From Apium graveolens (lineage: Eukaryota > Streptophyta > Magnoliopsida > Apiales > Apiaceae): a DNA stretch of 64,000 bases. The stretch is from contig NW_027418146.1 of NCBI RefSeq assembly GCF_009905375.1, forward strand, positions 1 to 64,000, in the 5' to 3' direction. Under the pieces are notes generated by a model, which did not search any database, was not told the DNA's origin, and saw only the letters and a program-made list of their open reading frames with translations. Position numbers and translations under genes: made by a program. Position 1 is the stretch's first letter. The number at the start of each line of letters is the position of its first letter. Positions 34,429-45,056 of the stretch are shown in pieces.

Positions 34429-34986
34429 GTGATCTCGAGTTCTCCATCCCGAGAGATCCCATCAGACTCGGATAGTTCGGACTCCGAGAGGACCATGGAC
34501 GTTATAGCAGAGGAGACTCTTTTGCCTCATCCACCAGTTCTTTCATTTTTACCGAGGGATATTCCTGGACCTAGTGCCCATCCTCACCGGGTACGTAGGT
34601 CTCTATCTGCTGTTAGGGATTTTCCTCCCGGTTGTGGTCCCAGTTCTTCCTCTTCGAGACCTCCGGTTCCTCCCTTTGCCCCTAGCGGTACCTCTTCCCC
34701 GATTCCATATCATGTTCACCACGCGGTGGATAGATCTTTCATTAGAGAGCAGAGCCCGGGGCTGGCTACACAGCTTGACCAGATACCCGTTGGACCTTTC
34801 CAGGGCATCTCTTCCCCTTCACCCGATGTGCAGGCCCGTGTGCGATCTTTAACCCAGACTGTTGTTCAGAGGGCTAGATCCATTGACCGTTTTATTAGCT
34901 CAGAGCTCAGGGCCATTCAGTACCAGGACCTGGTGAACTGGTTGGTGTTTGAGTTAGGTTCTATCGGTGGCGGTGGCAGTGGTTAG
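34429..34986 (+). CDS. GYP-P1 ORF0, conserved protein ahead of gag
   Basis: An intact ~185-codon frame homologous to 13938-14495 and 43263-43838, ending in TAG at 34984-34986. It keeps the acidic Ser-rich start (DSDSSDSERT), the Pro-rich middle with DFPPGCGPSSS, and the C-terminal FISSELRAIQYQDLVNW and GSIGGGGSG segments. The first codon counted is GTG; upstream codons (YWKWPIVISSS) are also similar among copies, so the start is uncertain. Gag-pol in the same copy carries many stops, which makes the open state of this frame notable. Function unknown. Confidence 0.68.
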   Translation: MISSSPSREIPSDSDSSDSERTMDVIAEETLLPHPPVLSFLPRDIPGPSAHPHRVRRSLSAVRDFPPGCGPSSSSSRPPVPPFAPSGTSSPIPYHVHHAVDRSFIREQSPGLATQLDQIPVGPFQGISSPSPDVQARVRSLTQTVVQRARSIDRFISSELRAIQYQDLVNWLVFELGSIGGGGSG

Positions 34987-35423
34987 ACCAGGGTTGCAGC
35001 AGAGGGATGCAGAGCTCAGAGTTGGCTTCTAGGAGTTCTGTAGTTGTTTCTTTATATATGTACATTATGTTGTGATAGTTTGTAGTAGGCGGAGGCCGTT
35101 ATGACAGCCAGTTTTGTTGTGTATTTGGATGGCTTCTTTTCAGTTGGATTTCAGTTGTATCAGTTGGATTTATGTTGGTTATTGTATAGTAGCTGCTTTA
35201 TTTTGTTGTTCAGTTTTTATATACTTGTGCGTTGTTATTATTGTTGTTACTATTATTGTTACTTCTATTGCTGGCATTTCTAGATTATGATCATTCACTC
35301 AGGATGGATCCAGTTAAACTGAGGATGAGGATATTGTCTTAGTGGCAACACTCTCCTTATACATATGTATAAATTGCTTGGAGAAATCCATTTTCTTATA
35401 TATGATTATTATGTTTCAGGAGA
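34987..35423 (+). other. GYP-P1 stretch between ORF0 and gag
   Basis: Non-coding, T-rich, ending TTATTATGTTTCAG (AG at 35418-35419) five bases before the gag ATG. It looks like the 3' end of an intron and matches the position in the other two copies. Confidence 0.5.
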
Positions 35424-38400
35424 ATGCCACTAAAGAAGAATTCTCAACCCAATAACGGATCTGATGGGGATCCCTCCATGAGTAAATTGATGGAATTGTT
35501 GCGTCAACAATCTACTGAGCTGGCCCAACAGCAACAACAATTTCAGCAGCAGCAACAATAATTGCAGCAGCAACAACAACAATAACAACAACTCATACAG
35601 CAACAAAAGCAAATCCAACAGTAGCAGCCGCAGATCCAACAACAGTATGAGATGAGGGGGACAAACCAGGTTGTCAGCTTTAAGTCTTTCCAGGCGGTGA
35701 AACATCATGTTGCTGCCAGGATATGGTTGAAGGAAATGGAGAAGGCGTTTGCACTCACCAAGGTGAGTGAGGATTTAAAGACATATTATGCTAGTTATTT
35801 CCTGAAGAATGATTCAAACTATTGGTGGGAGTCTATGCGAGCATTAGAAAGAGAAGGTCCTGTCCCATGGACCTGATTTACAGAACTGTTCTTGGAGAAA
35901 TACTTTCTGGATTGTCTCCAGAGTCAGATGGAGATGGAGTTTTTGGAGTTGAAGCAAGGAGACAGGAGTGTCACAGAATACGAAGCTAAGTTTATGGAGT
36001 TGGCCCGTATAGCACCAGAGTATGTGAGTTCGGAAGCTCAGCAAGCGAAGCAGTTTCAACAAGGGTTGAAGCCAGGGATAAGGAGTGGAGTTGTAGCCTT
36101 ACAACTCAAGACGTATATTTCGGTAGTTCAGGCTGCCTTAGTGATAGAAAGTGACCAGAGGTTAGCTGCTAAAGAGCAGGGTGAGAAGAAAAGGAAGTTT
36201 GAAAGTAGACTTGCTAGGTCAAAATTAGGATAGGAAGTTCAGGAGACAGAATTTACCCCAGCTTAGGCCCAATACCACTTCAGTTAGTTCTACCCCGACA
36301 AGGTTTAGCAAGCCAGTGATCGACTGTAAAACATACGGAAAAAAGCACAATGGTCAGTGTAGAGAAAATATCAATTGTTTTAAGTGTGTTTAGAAGGGTC
36401 ATTATTCCATGGAGTGCAAGTCTGAGACCCAAGGAGTAACCTGTTTTAGTTGCGGCAAAGTGGGGTATATTGCTAGGAATTGTAAATCAGTGACCCAAGG
36501 TAGTGTTGGAAGGAGTGTGTCCCAAGGACCAGCAACCAGTACTACTAGAGCTAGAACCTTTAAGATGACCAATAAATCTCCAGCTCATGATTCTGATGTA
36601 GTTTCAGGTACGCTTTCTCTTAATTCCGTACCTGTTAACGTTTTGTTTAATTCAGGAGCGTCCAAATCTTTTATATCTATGAACTGTGTGAACAAAATGT
36701 AATTAATATTGGAAGACCTAGATGAACGTTTGACTATAGAGGTGGCTAATAAGGATAAAATGTCCGTAAGACAATTCTATCATAAGTGTTCTATAAAGAT
36801 TTTAGGATACATTTTCCCTGCCGACCTAATACCTTTTGAGTTAGGAGAATTTGATGTTATTCTAGGCATGGATTGGTTGTCTCTGTATAAGGAAAATATT
36901 GAATGCAAGAAAAAGAGAGTTGTTATGTATACCACAGATAATAAGAGAATCAGCTATCAAGGACAGAGGCAGGACAAGAAGTTTCTTTCAGTATTACAAG
37001 AAAAAAAATTGTTGCGACAAGGGTGTGAAGCATATTTGGCTCATGTGGTGGATACGAAGAAAGAGACCCCTACCTTGGATGAGATCCCTATGGTAAGAGA
37101 ATTTTTCGATGTCTTTCGAGAAGAATTTCCAGGATTACCACCTAACCGAGAGATAGAGTTTTCCATTGACTTGATACCATGAGTCGAACCAGTTTCTAAA
37201 GCTCCATATAGAATGGCTCCGGTGGAAATGAAAGAATTAGCCAAGCAACTTCAGGAACTATTGGATAAGGGAGTTATTCGACCCAGTATTTCTCCGTGGG
37301 GTGCTCCAGTGCTATTCATAAAGAAGAAGGATGGAAGTATGAGGTTGTGCATTGACTATAGAGAGTTGAACAAATTGACAATAAGGAACAAGTATCATTT
37401 GCCACGCATCGACGATTTGTTTGATCAACTAAAGGGGGCATGTTATTTTTCAAAAATTGATTTAAGGTCTGGCTATCACCAACTGAAGATAAAGCTCGAA
37501 GATATCCCCAAGACTGCATTCAGAACAAGGTATGGCCACTATGAATTCTTGGTAATGTCGTTTGGATTGACCAATGCACCAACGGATTTTATGGATTTAA
37601 TGAACCGGGTGTATAAAGAGTACTTGGATAAGTTTATTATTTTATTTATTGATGACATCCTCATATATTCAAAGACTACAAAAGATCACACAACGCATCT
37701 ACGGATTGCCCTTCAGAAGTTGAGAGAAAAGCAATTGTATGCAAAGCTCTCCAAGTGTGAATTTTGGTTAACAGATATGCAGTTTCTTGGACAGGTGGTG
37801 AGTAAGGAAGGCATCAAAGTAGACCCTGTAAAGATCGAAGCCGTATCCAAGTGGGAGCAACCGAAGACTCCGACGGAAATAAGAAGTTTCCTCAGACTAG
37901 CAGGATATTACCGAAGGTTTATAAAAGATTTCTCTAAGATTGCATCCCCATTAACCAAGTTAACTAGGAAGAATGAGAACTTCATTTGGACGGAGAGGTG
38001 TGAAGAAAGCTTTCAGGAATTGAAGAAAAAACTAGTATCAGCTCCAGTACTAGCATTGCCAGATGAAACGGGAAACTATGTGATTTATAGCGACGCTTCT
38101 TTGAACGGTTTGGGTTGTGTACTGATGCAACACAAAAAGTTATCGCCTATGCCTCCAGACAACTAAAGCCTCACGAGTAGAAGTATCCAGTCCATGATCT
38201 TGAGTTGGCAGCTATAGTATTTTCTCTGAAATTGTGGAGACATTACTTGTATGGAGAGAAGTGCGATATTTACATGGATCATAAGAGCTTGAAGTACATA
38301 TTCACGCAATTTGAACATGAGATAGAGAAGGTGGTTTGAATTGATCAAGGACTACGATTGTTCAATTAATTATCACCCAGGAAAAGCCAATATGATGGTT

Positions 38401-39960
38401 GATGCCTTGAGCAGAAAAGAGAAGTTGAATATGGTTCAGATTGCAGATGAGCTATCACGAGACTTAGAAAAGATAGAGATTGAAGTTGGAGTACCAAGTG
38501 GAAATCAGGAGCAGCTATACGAGATTACCTTCCAGCTAGCGTTGATGGAAAAGATCAAAAGGTGTCAAGAACGAATTATGGAACAAGAGTTAGATACCTT
38601 GACAGGAGAAGAATTGTATACCCAAAAGTATAACCAAGGTTTATTTAGATTTTCCTCTAGAATTTGGATCCCTAATGTGACGGAACTAAAGAATGAAGTG
38701 TTACATGAAGCACACAACTCTCGGTTTTCTATCCACCCTGGTAGCACTGAGATGTACCAAGATTTGAAGAGAAACTTTTGGTGGCCAGGAATGAAGAAGG
38801 ATATTGCCAATTGGGTTAGCAAATGTCATGTGTGCCAGATAGTAAAAGTGGAACATCAATGACCAAGTGGATTGTTATAACCTTTCGAGATTCCCTAGTG
38901 GAAGTGGGAAGAGATTGCAATGGATTTTGTAGTGGGATTGCCAAAGACGAGAGCAAATCACGATGCCATTTGGGTATTCATTGATAGGTTGACCAAGTCA
39001 GCGCATTTTCTTCCGATTAATAAAAGGCATTCCTTGGAAAATCTATTCAAGCTGTATTTGGATGAGATAGTGACCAGGCATGGAGTTCCTGTATCCATTG
39101 TGTCAGATCGAGATTCGAGGTTTAATTCCAGGTTTTGGACCAAGTTCCAAGAATGTTTAGGAACTAAGTTAAATATGAGCACTGCCTATCATCCTCAGAC
39201 GGACGGTCAAAGTGAGAGAATAATTCAAACCATAGAGGATATGTTGAGAGTTTGTGTTTTGGATTTTAAGGAAAATTGGGATGAACACTTACCTTTATTT
39301 GAATTTTCGTACAACAACAGCTACCATGCCAGCATTGGAATGCTGCCTTACGAAGCTTTGTATTGATGTAAGTGTAGATCACCATTATATTGGGATGAAG
39401 TAGGAGAGAAGAAAGTGTTAGGCCCTGAGTTGGTTCAGCAGACTAAGGATGCAGTGGCATTGATTCAGAATAGGTTAGAAGCAGCCCAAGATAGGCAGAG
39501 AAAGAATGCAGACTTACATAGGAAGGATATGAACTTCGAGATAGGAACACTGGTGTTACTAAAGGTATCACCTTGGAAAGGTTTAGTGCAATTTGGTCAG
39601 AAAGGTAAACTTAGCCCCAGATTTATAGGATCATTTGAGATTTTGAAGAAAGTAGGGAAGGTTGCCTACGAGATAGCGTTACCACCGCAGTTGCAGCACA
39701 TTCACAATGTCTTCCACGTATCCATGTTGAAGCCCTATATTCCTGATTCAAATCAGGTTATAGAGTACGAACCCATTGAGCTTCAGCCAGATTTGTCCTA
39801 CGTGGAACAACCGATCCAAATCTTAGACCGTAAAGAGCGAGTCCTTAGGAATAAGTCGATCCCCATAGTGAAAGTTTTGTGGAGAAATCCTAGAGTAGAA
39901 GAATCTACTTTGGAATTAGAGTCACACATGCTTGATAAATATCCTCAATTGTTTAGCTAA
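35424..39960 (+). pseudogene. gag-pol: GYP-P1 gag-pol, heavily broken
   Basis: Gag starts at ATG 35424 with a Gln-rich tract holding several CAA/CAG to TAA/TAG stops. About 27 bases are lost near 35700 where KPPEFKGEVDP stands in other copies. The knuckle region (about 36330-36490) is degraded. The protease active site reads NSGA instead of DSGA (codon 36649-36651), removing the catalytic Asp. RT (37213-37900) keeps FIDD at 37645-37656. RNase H shifts frame near 38130 and near 38310. Integrase pieces are 38341-38862, 38920-39366 and 39415 onward, with stops between. The chromodomain-like tail ends with TAA at 39958-39960. Confidence 0.9.
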
Positions 39961-39987
39961 GTCAGATTCTGGGGACAAAATCTTTTT

Positions 39988-40000
39988 AAGGGGCAAAGGA
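39988..40000 (+). other. GYP-P1 polypurine tract
   Basis: AAGGGGCAAAGGA directly before the LTR start TATAACGACTCG; one G to C change interrupts the purine run seen in GYP-P2. Confidence 0.85.
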
Positions 40001-40158
40001 TATAACGACTCGTATATTTTCTATTTTTTAATTTTATTATTTTAAAGTGTAATATTTGAATAAATAATTAAATAAAATATGTATATTGGTTTTGGCAGCA
40101 GTGTGATGATTTTTATTAATTATATGTGATTTATTGGTGCAGAGGATTGGAGTTGTGT
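40001..40158 (+). repeat. GYP-P1 3' LTR, first 158 bp
   Basis: It starts TATAACGACTCGTAT and can be aligned with the start of the next LTR at 40159, which begins again with TATAACGACTCGTGT. GYP-P2 therefore entered this LTR. The remainder should lie beyond GYP-P2 and COP-D, outside the window. Confidence 0.8.
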
Positions 40159-41359
40159 TATAACGACTCGTGTATTTTTATTTTATTTCTAATATTTGGA
40201 AGTGTAATAAAGGTTTAAGTAAATAAATAAAATGTGTCTATTGATTTTGGCAGCGGTTACTGATTGTTATTTAATTATTTATGATATGTTGGTATGTGGG
40301 ATTGGAATTGTGTAATTTATTTGTGAGTTATATGATTTTATTTCACTTGTAAAAGTGATTTTATTATAGTTTTAATTCCATAAATATTTGGGTTGTCTTT
40401 AAAAATAGATTTCTAATTTTATAATTTCAATAATCATTTTTAGGACTTTCTAAAATTGAGAAATCAACATTTCATCAATTATTTATTTTTAAATAATTTT
40501 CTGAGTGTGTTTAATGCTAAAATCCATATTTAATTATGGAAATCTTTAAAAATTATGAAAATTATATTTTATTAAGTTCGTATTATTCTGAGAATTTTAA
40601 AATTATTTCGGGAATTTTTGGGATTTATTTTACCCGCGTGTTGATTCGTTTATTTGTTAAAAGCGGGTATAAATTGTTTTTTAAAAATTAGTTTAAAATT
40701 TCGAAAGTTACATTTTTATTTACTTCGGGATATTTATAATATTTTAAAGCTATTTTCGTAATTTTTGGAGGTTGTTTTATTCGCACCTTATTTCGTTTAA
40801 TTTCGAGTTTCGGGGCAAAACAGACTATCAAACCTTCATATTTATCCCAAATTCTACGTGTCAGCATTTCAGTAAATTAGTACTACGTGTTGCAATTGGA
40901 GTAAAGGAGACGAAAAAAAAAAGAATAAGACACCCCCACCCGCTGTTTCTCCCCGGTTTCACTCCACCATATCTCAATTGTCTCTCTCGTTATCTCTCAT
41001 CTTCGTTTCTCTTCCTCTCTTCTCCACTCACAGTCTCTCTTCTCTCCTCCCTCCTGTTCTTTCGCCGCCCCTGTTCTTCCATTTTCCACTGCTTTCTGGT
41101 GAGCTTCCAGCCGGTTATTCCGGCGAGTTTCCTAGTTTCATCTCTGTGGATGCTTATATATATACATACAAAGTTGTATGCGTATGTTTGAGTTGTGTGT
41201 AGTGGTTACTTTGTTTCCTGTTGTGTTGCTCAGTTCCTTTCTGGTGGTTCTGGTGGCGCGTGGTTTACACACGCGGTTGGGTGCGTTTGTGCACAGTCTG
41301 TGTGAAATTTTGTTATTATTTTACTAATTAATTTTAATCCCTTTTTATGCAGGAATTGT

Positions 41360-41545
41360 TTGATTAATATCCGTGATATTATTAATAATTCGTGCAGGAA
41401 ATATTTTCGAATAATCGGTAGAATTTATTTGGATACCCGAATATTTTCGGGCACTAATAAATTTTGCCGCCGTACCGCGATGACTCGTTACGAGCGGACG
41501 GTGGACGGTGATGACGATGTTCTGAGTCCTAAATTTTATAAATAA
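41360..41545 (+). other. Conserved short open frame in GYP-P2 5' LTR
   Basis: A 61-codon open frame without ATG (first codon TTG) ends FSGTNKFCRRTAMTRYERTV and then DGDDDVLSPKFYK. It is 60-61 codons in both plus-strand LTRs and its C-terminal half is the same in the minus-strand family. An acceptor-like AG lies just upstream, so it could be read as part of a spliced product. Translation is unproven. Confidence 0.45.
41467..41504 (+). other. Conserved LTR hairpin (GYP-P2 5' LTR)
   Basis: CCGCCGT (41467-41473) can pair with ACGGTGG (41498-41504), with inner CCG/CGG and CTCG/CGAG pairs and a TTA loop. It is identical in GYP-M 3' LTR and one base different at 60873-60910. Confidence 0.6.
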
Positions 41546-43052
41546 AAAAAATGATTATGTAAAATATTTTTCGGACTTAAATAATTAACTTTGATTGGTG
41601 TTGGGATGTACGTTGTATAAATGGTGGAGTAATATTGTGGATTGTTTTGATTATTGACGTCGATCGTAATCGACGAGTAGTTTTATAAACAAATAAGGTG
41701 TTGCCAAAATTTTTCTAAAAATATATTGTAAATGACATAATTATATTCTACGTGTTATCTCTATTTATGTTCGGGATATGTGATTACGGGTTTATGTGTA
41801 TAATATTGATACGAGTCGGTCTATCGGATTGAGTTGTTAGAATTTGAGGATATCAAGCATGTCGGTGTAACTGATTAGGGTATTCTGTATTTGTAGATTC
41901 CGATCGAGTTTTCCCAGGATTAAAGTCAGCGTGAAAGCTACTTAGGGTTTTGTAAAGCGTTGCAAGGCAAGTACCCCTGACCATTCTTTTATGGTTCAGT
42001 ATATGTGAATAACTAAATGTTGTACTTTCGTAATGGAACAGAAACATTTTAAGTTACGTATCCCCCGTATTTGAAAATGTTGTTTAAAATTATGTTTTGG
42101 GGAAAAGTAACTTCTGAAAACACCTATCTCTAAACTTGATTTAAATGAAAAGAGAATTTGAATAGTGTGCTGTGACAGAATTGGTTTTGAAAAAGTGATA
42201 GGTAAAAGTGATTTTGAAAACTGGATTAAAACGATCAGATATGGGATACGTTGGGGCCAGAGTAGGCCTATTAAGGTGACGTAAGAGGCTAATTCGGTTG
42301 CACGCACTGTATAACCGATTAGTCCAGCTGGTCAGAGACCTAGCTAGTCTCTGAGTTCCGGAACAGATAAATGAGATGGCAGTTGGAGCCATAAATGAGA
42401 TGGCAGTTGGAGTCGTCTAGTGTTGATAGCCTGATCAGTTGTCTTCACATATCCGTTACGTATCTGATTTGGTTTTATGATTCCTGTAAGGGTACGAATA
42501 TTTGATACAGTAATTTTACAAGAGTGACTAGCATGCTAAAATTGGACTCTGGTGTTTTTACAGCACACTGCTATGTTGTTTTGATGAAGCATGCTAGTTA
42601 GTGATATCCAGTTTTCTCTGATTTTGTTATATAATGTTGATATCATGATTACAGTTTAGTTCCTATTATTATTACATTACTGTTTTATTCTGTTATTCAT
42701 ATTTTGGTACTACTGAGCGATTATGCTCACCCTTGCAAACTGTTATGTATATTTCGCAGATGCCTAGAAGATCAGTCAGACCAACCTATGTTCCCACCCA
42801 TACTGGACCCGGCTCCTCTGAGGTAGTTTGTATCAGACCATGAGGTTTGAGGAGTTGCTGAATAATGTTAGAATGTGTTAGATATTGAATAAAGAGTTTG
42901 TAGTATTGAAAACCTGAATTATACTTGAACCCGGATCGGATCTTGGTTTGGGATCAAGTTGGTATATTTTAATAATATTTCTGTTGTTTATATTTTTGGT
43001 AATTGTGTTTAGTGACATCAACTCCTGACCCCGGGGTTGAGGCCGTCACAGT

Positions 43053-43064
43053 TGGTATCAGAGC
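43053..43064 (+). other. GYP-P2 primer binding site (initiator tRNA-Met type)
   Basis: TGGTATCAGAGC begins two bases after the LTR end GTCACA at 43050. Confidence 0.92.
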
Positions 43065-43262
43065 CACAGGTTCAAGTCCCTGATTCAGGTTAGGGATTGT
43101 GTCAAGTAGGTGATAACGTGAGTCTTTAAGTGTGAGTCAGTAACTCATATAGAGGAGTGAACCTTTAGAGTCAGTCGAGGGTTCCGACGGCGTTACCCTG
43201 GCATCTATTAAATGTTTTGATAGAATGCCTTGATCTGGTTGTGTCTTGCCTGTATATTTATT

Positions 43263-43838
43263 ATGTTGGCATGGCCTATTGCGATATCGAGTTCTCCATC
43301 TTGGGAGAATCCTTCTGATTCAGATAGCTCAGATTCTGAGAGACCCCCGGATGTTGTTACTGAGGAGACCCCCATGCCTCCTCCACCAGTCCCTTCCTTT
43401 GTGCCGAGATACATCCCTAGATCTGGTCCTCGTCCCCGTTGGGTATGCAGATTTGTGTCTGCTGTCAGGGATTTCCCTCCCGGCTGTGGTCCCAGTTCTT
43501 CTATGATGAGGCCTCCGGTACCTCCTGTGGCCCCTAGTGGTACTTCTTCACCGATCACTTACCATGTCCATAGGGCGGTGAATACTTCCTTTATTAGAGA
43601 GCAGAGTCCGGAGTTTGCTGCTCAGTTGAACCAGGTACCTATTGCACCATTTCAGGGTATTTCTGCCCCTTCCCCTGAGGTGCGAGCCCGTGTGCGAGCA
43701 TTGACCCAGATGGCTGTAGAGAGGGCTAGATCTGTTGACCGTTTCATTAGTTCAGAGTTCAGAGCTGTGCAGTATCAGGACCTAGTGAACTGGCTAGTGT
43801 TTGAGCTAGGTTCCATTGGTGGCAGTGGTAGTGGCTAG
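43263..43838 (+). CDS. GYP-P2 ORF0, conserved protein ahead of gag
   Basis: The third copy of the pre-gag frame. ATG codons at 43263 and 43272 are in frame, giving 190-odd residues to TAG at 43836-43838. It shares DSDSSDSER, DFPPGCGPSSS, FIREQSPE, the FRAVQYQDLVNW segment and the SIGGSGSG end with the other two copies. N-terminal residues WPIAISSS correspond to WPIVISSS in the others. COP-C is inserted eight bases after its stop codon. Function unknown. The protein has no transmembrane segment or metal-binding motif that I can see. Confidence 0.7.
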   Translation: MLAWPIAISSSPSWENPSDSDSSDSERPPDVVTEETPMPPPPVPSFVPRYIPRSGPRPRWVCRFVSAVRDFPPGCGPSSSMMRPPVPPVAPSGTSSPITYHVHRAVNTSFIREQSPEFAAQLNQVPIAPFQGISAPSPEVRARVRALTQMAVERARSVDRFISSEFRAVQYQDLVNWLVFELGSIGGSGSG

Positions 43839-43845
43839 GCAGAGT

Positions 43846-44868
43846 TGTTAGTCCCTTAACAATATAGCAAGAATTACAGAAGGGGGGTTGAATGGAATTC
43901 TTGAACTTTTTCTTGAAATAAAAATGTTCAACTAGATTATAGATATATTTGTTTTGATTAGCACAATGCGGAATATAAACTTTAATGAATCAAAACAAGA
44001 GTAATTAAAAACAAGAGTCTTTAAAAACTTTCTGGTGGATTTAAACAATTCCACCAGAGATATATTTAATATATCGAGATGACTCTGTGTGCAGAAATGC
44101 TCACAGCTGCTTATACAAAATAGAACTACTAAGAACACAGGAAATGCTAAAGATAGTGCTTACAAAGATTTCTCTGTGTTTGTTTCTTAGCTCTCTTTGT
44201 TGTTTTTCTATTTGCTGCTCTCTTGGTTTATATATTACCAAGATTATAAAGTCAAAAGAACTGAATAAATATAAAATCTAACAGTCTTGATCTTTGCTGC
44301 TTTTCTTCCTCTATTACCCAGTTAATGGGCTTCCACAGTGTGTTTGTATCCAACTCGACGGCTGTGTGTCAGCTTTCACTGTTCAACTGATGTTTGAATC
44401 TTGATATGATCATCCGTCGACTTTCAGATCATCCGTCGATGACTTACTTGATCATCCGTCGACTGCTATTTTAAACATCCGTTGAAAGTCATTTGATCAT
44501 CCGTCGAAGCTTTGTTAAGCATCCTTTGATAGCTATTTTGGCACTTGAATTTCATTTCACTTATACAGAATTACAAGACATTGCTTATGTACAGTTAATC
44601 AACCTATTCTGCATATCTAGTTAAAGTCAACATGACTTATATACTACTACAGATTCTATACAAAGGTGCATACAACACTGTGCTACAAACTTATTATTAC
44701 ATAAGCTACTCACTCGATGGATAATAAGTTACTCATCCGTCGGGACTAAAACGAGTTATCCGTCGGGACTATAATTCTTATCCGTCGAGTGCTACATTAT
44801 TTCACTAAGTAAAATTTACTTAGATGTTTTGTTTAGGTAATCATCAAGTACACAACATATTCACAACA
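43846..44868 (-). repeat. COP-C 3' LTR, full length
   Basis: This 1,023-bp LTR runs from TGTTAGTCCC (43846) to TTCACAACA (44868), next to the polypurine tract. On the minus strand it has U3 with TCGACGGAT motifs (44790-44355), a TATA box TATATAAA (44234-44227) and a G/C run near the end (43881-43886 on the plus strand as GGGGGG). Confidence 0.9.
44350..44790. repeat. ATCCGTCGA motif cluster in COP-C U3
   Basis: About ten copies of ATCCGTCGA or its complement with one mismatch allowed: around 44355, 44412, 44433, 44454, 44478, 44499, 44709, 44735, 44757 and 44778. Spacing is about 21-23 bp within the sub-clusters. All lie upstream of the LTR TATA box in the transcription direction. Confidence 0.88.
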
Positions 44869-44877
44869 ATCTCCCCC
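44869..44877 (-). other. COP-C polypurine tract
   Basis: ATCTCCCCC on the plus strand, GGGGGAGAT on the minus strand, directly before the 3' LTR start TGTTGTGAATATG. This position, not 44337, defines the LTR border. Confidence 0.9.
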
Positions 44878-45056
44878 AATTTATGTCTACTGGAATTGTA
44901 GCCATAAATTAAGAGATACTTGATGATAACAAAACATCCTAAACATATATCTTTAAAGATAAGTAGATAAAACTGAGAGTGCTTCAATTTAAACAGGATA
45001 TACAAGGTTTGGCTCACAGTCAGTTCAAGATGCTCCTCTAGCCTGAGCAGATTTTT

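Larger units (their letters stand above)
32958..40158 (+). mobile_element. GYP-P1: Ty3/gypsy chromovirus-like element, partly truncated
   Basis: A plus-strand element with the 3' half of its 5' LTR (to 34199), primer site, ORF0 (34429-34986), broken gag-pol (35424-39960), polypurine tract (39988-40000) and the first 158 bp of its 3' LTR (40001-40158). COP-B1 cuts the 5' LTR and GYP-P2 cuts the 3' LTR. It is the most decayed of the three gypsy copies. Confidence 0.88.
40159..43050 (+). repeat. GYP-P2 5' LTR
   Basis: This 2,892-bp LTR runs from TATAACGACTCGTG to GAGGCCGTCACA. A TATAAA lies near 40668. A pyrimidine-rich block (about 40975-41100) with GGTGAGC at its end, an acceptor-like CCCTTTTTATGCAG at 41340-41353, a short conserved open frame (41360-41545) and a hairpin (41467-41504) follow in order. 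The remaining ~1.5 kb matches 32958-34199 and 61000-61471 and shows no other feature. Confidence 0.92.

Noticed and set aside
40772..41202. Ser/Leu-rich frames in the pyrimidine block of the gypsy LTR as secreted peptides
   Set aside because: They follow from CT-rich sequence near the likely transcription start; the minus-strand subfamily does not keep them.
41467..41504. Hammerhead or other self-cleaving ribozyme in the LTR
   Set aside because: The conserved hairpin lacks the CUGAUGA core and GAAA box of a hammerhead; only a stem-loop is supported.
40001..43050. Tandem gypsy array made by unequal recombination (LTR-internal-LTR-internal-LTR)
   Set aside because: The middle LTR begins twice (40001 and 40159), which fits insertion of GYP-P2 into the GYP-P1 LTR better than one shared LTR.
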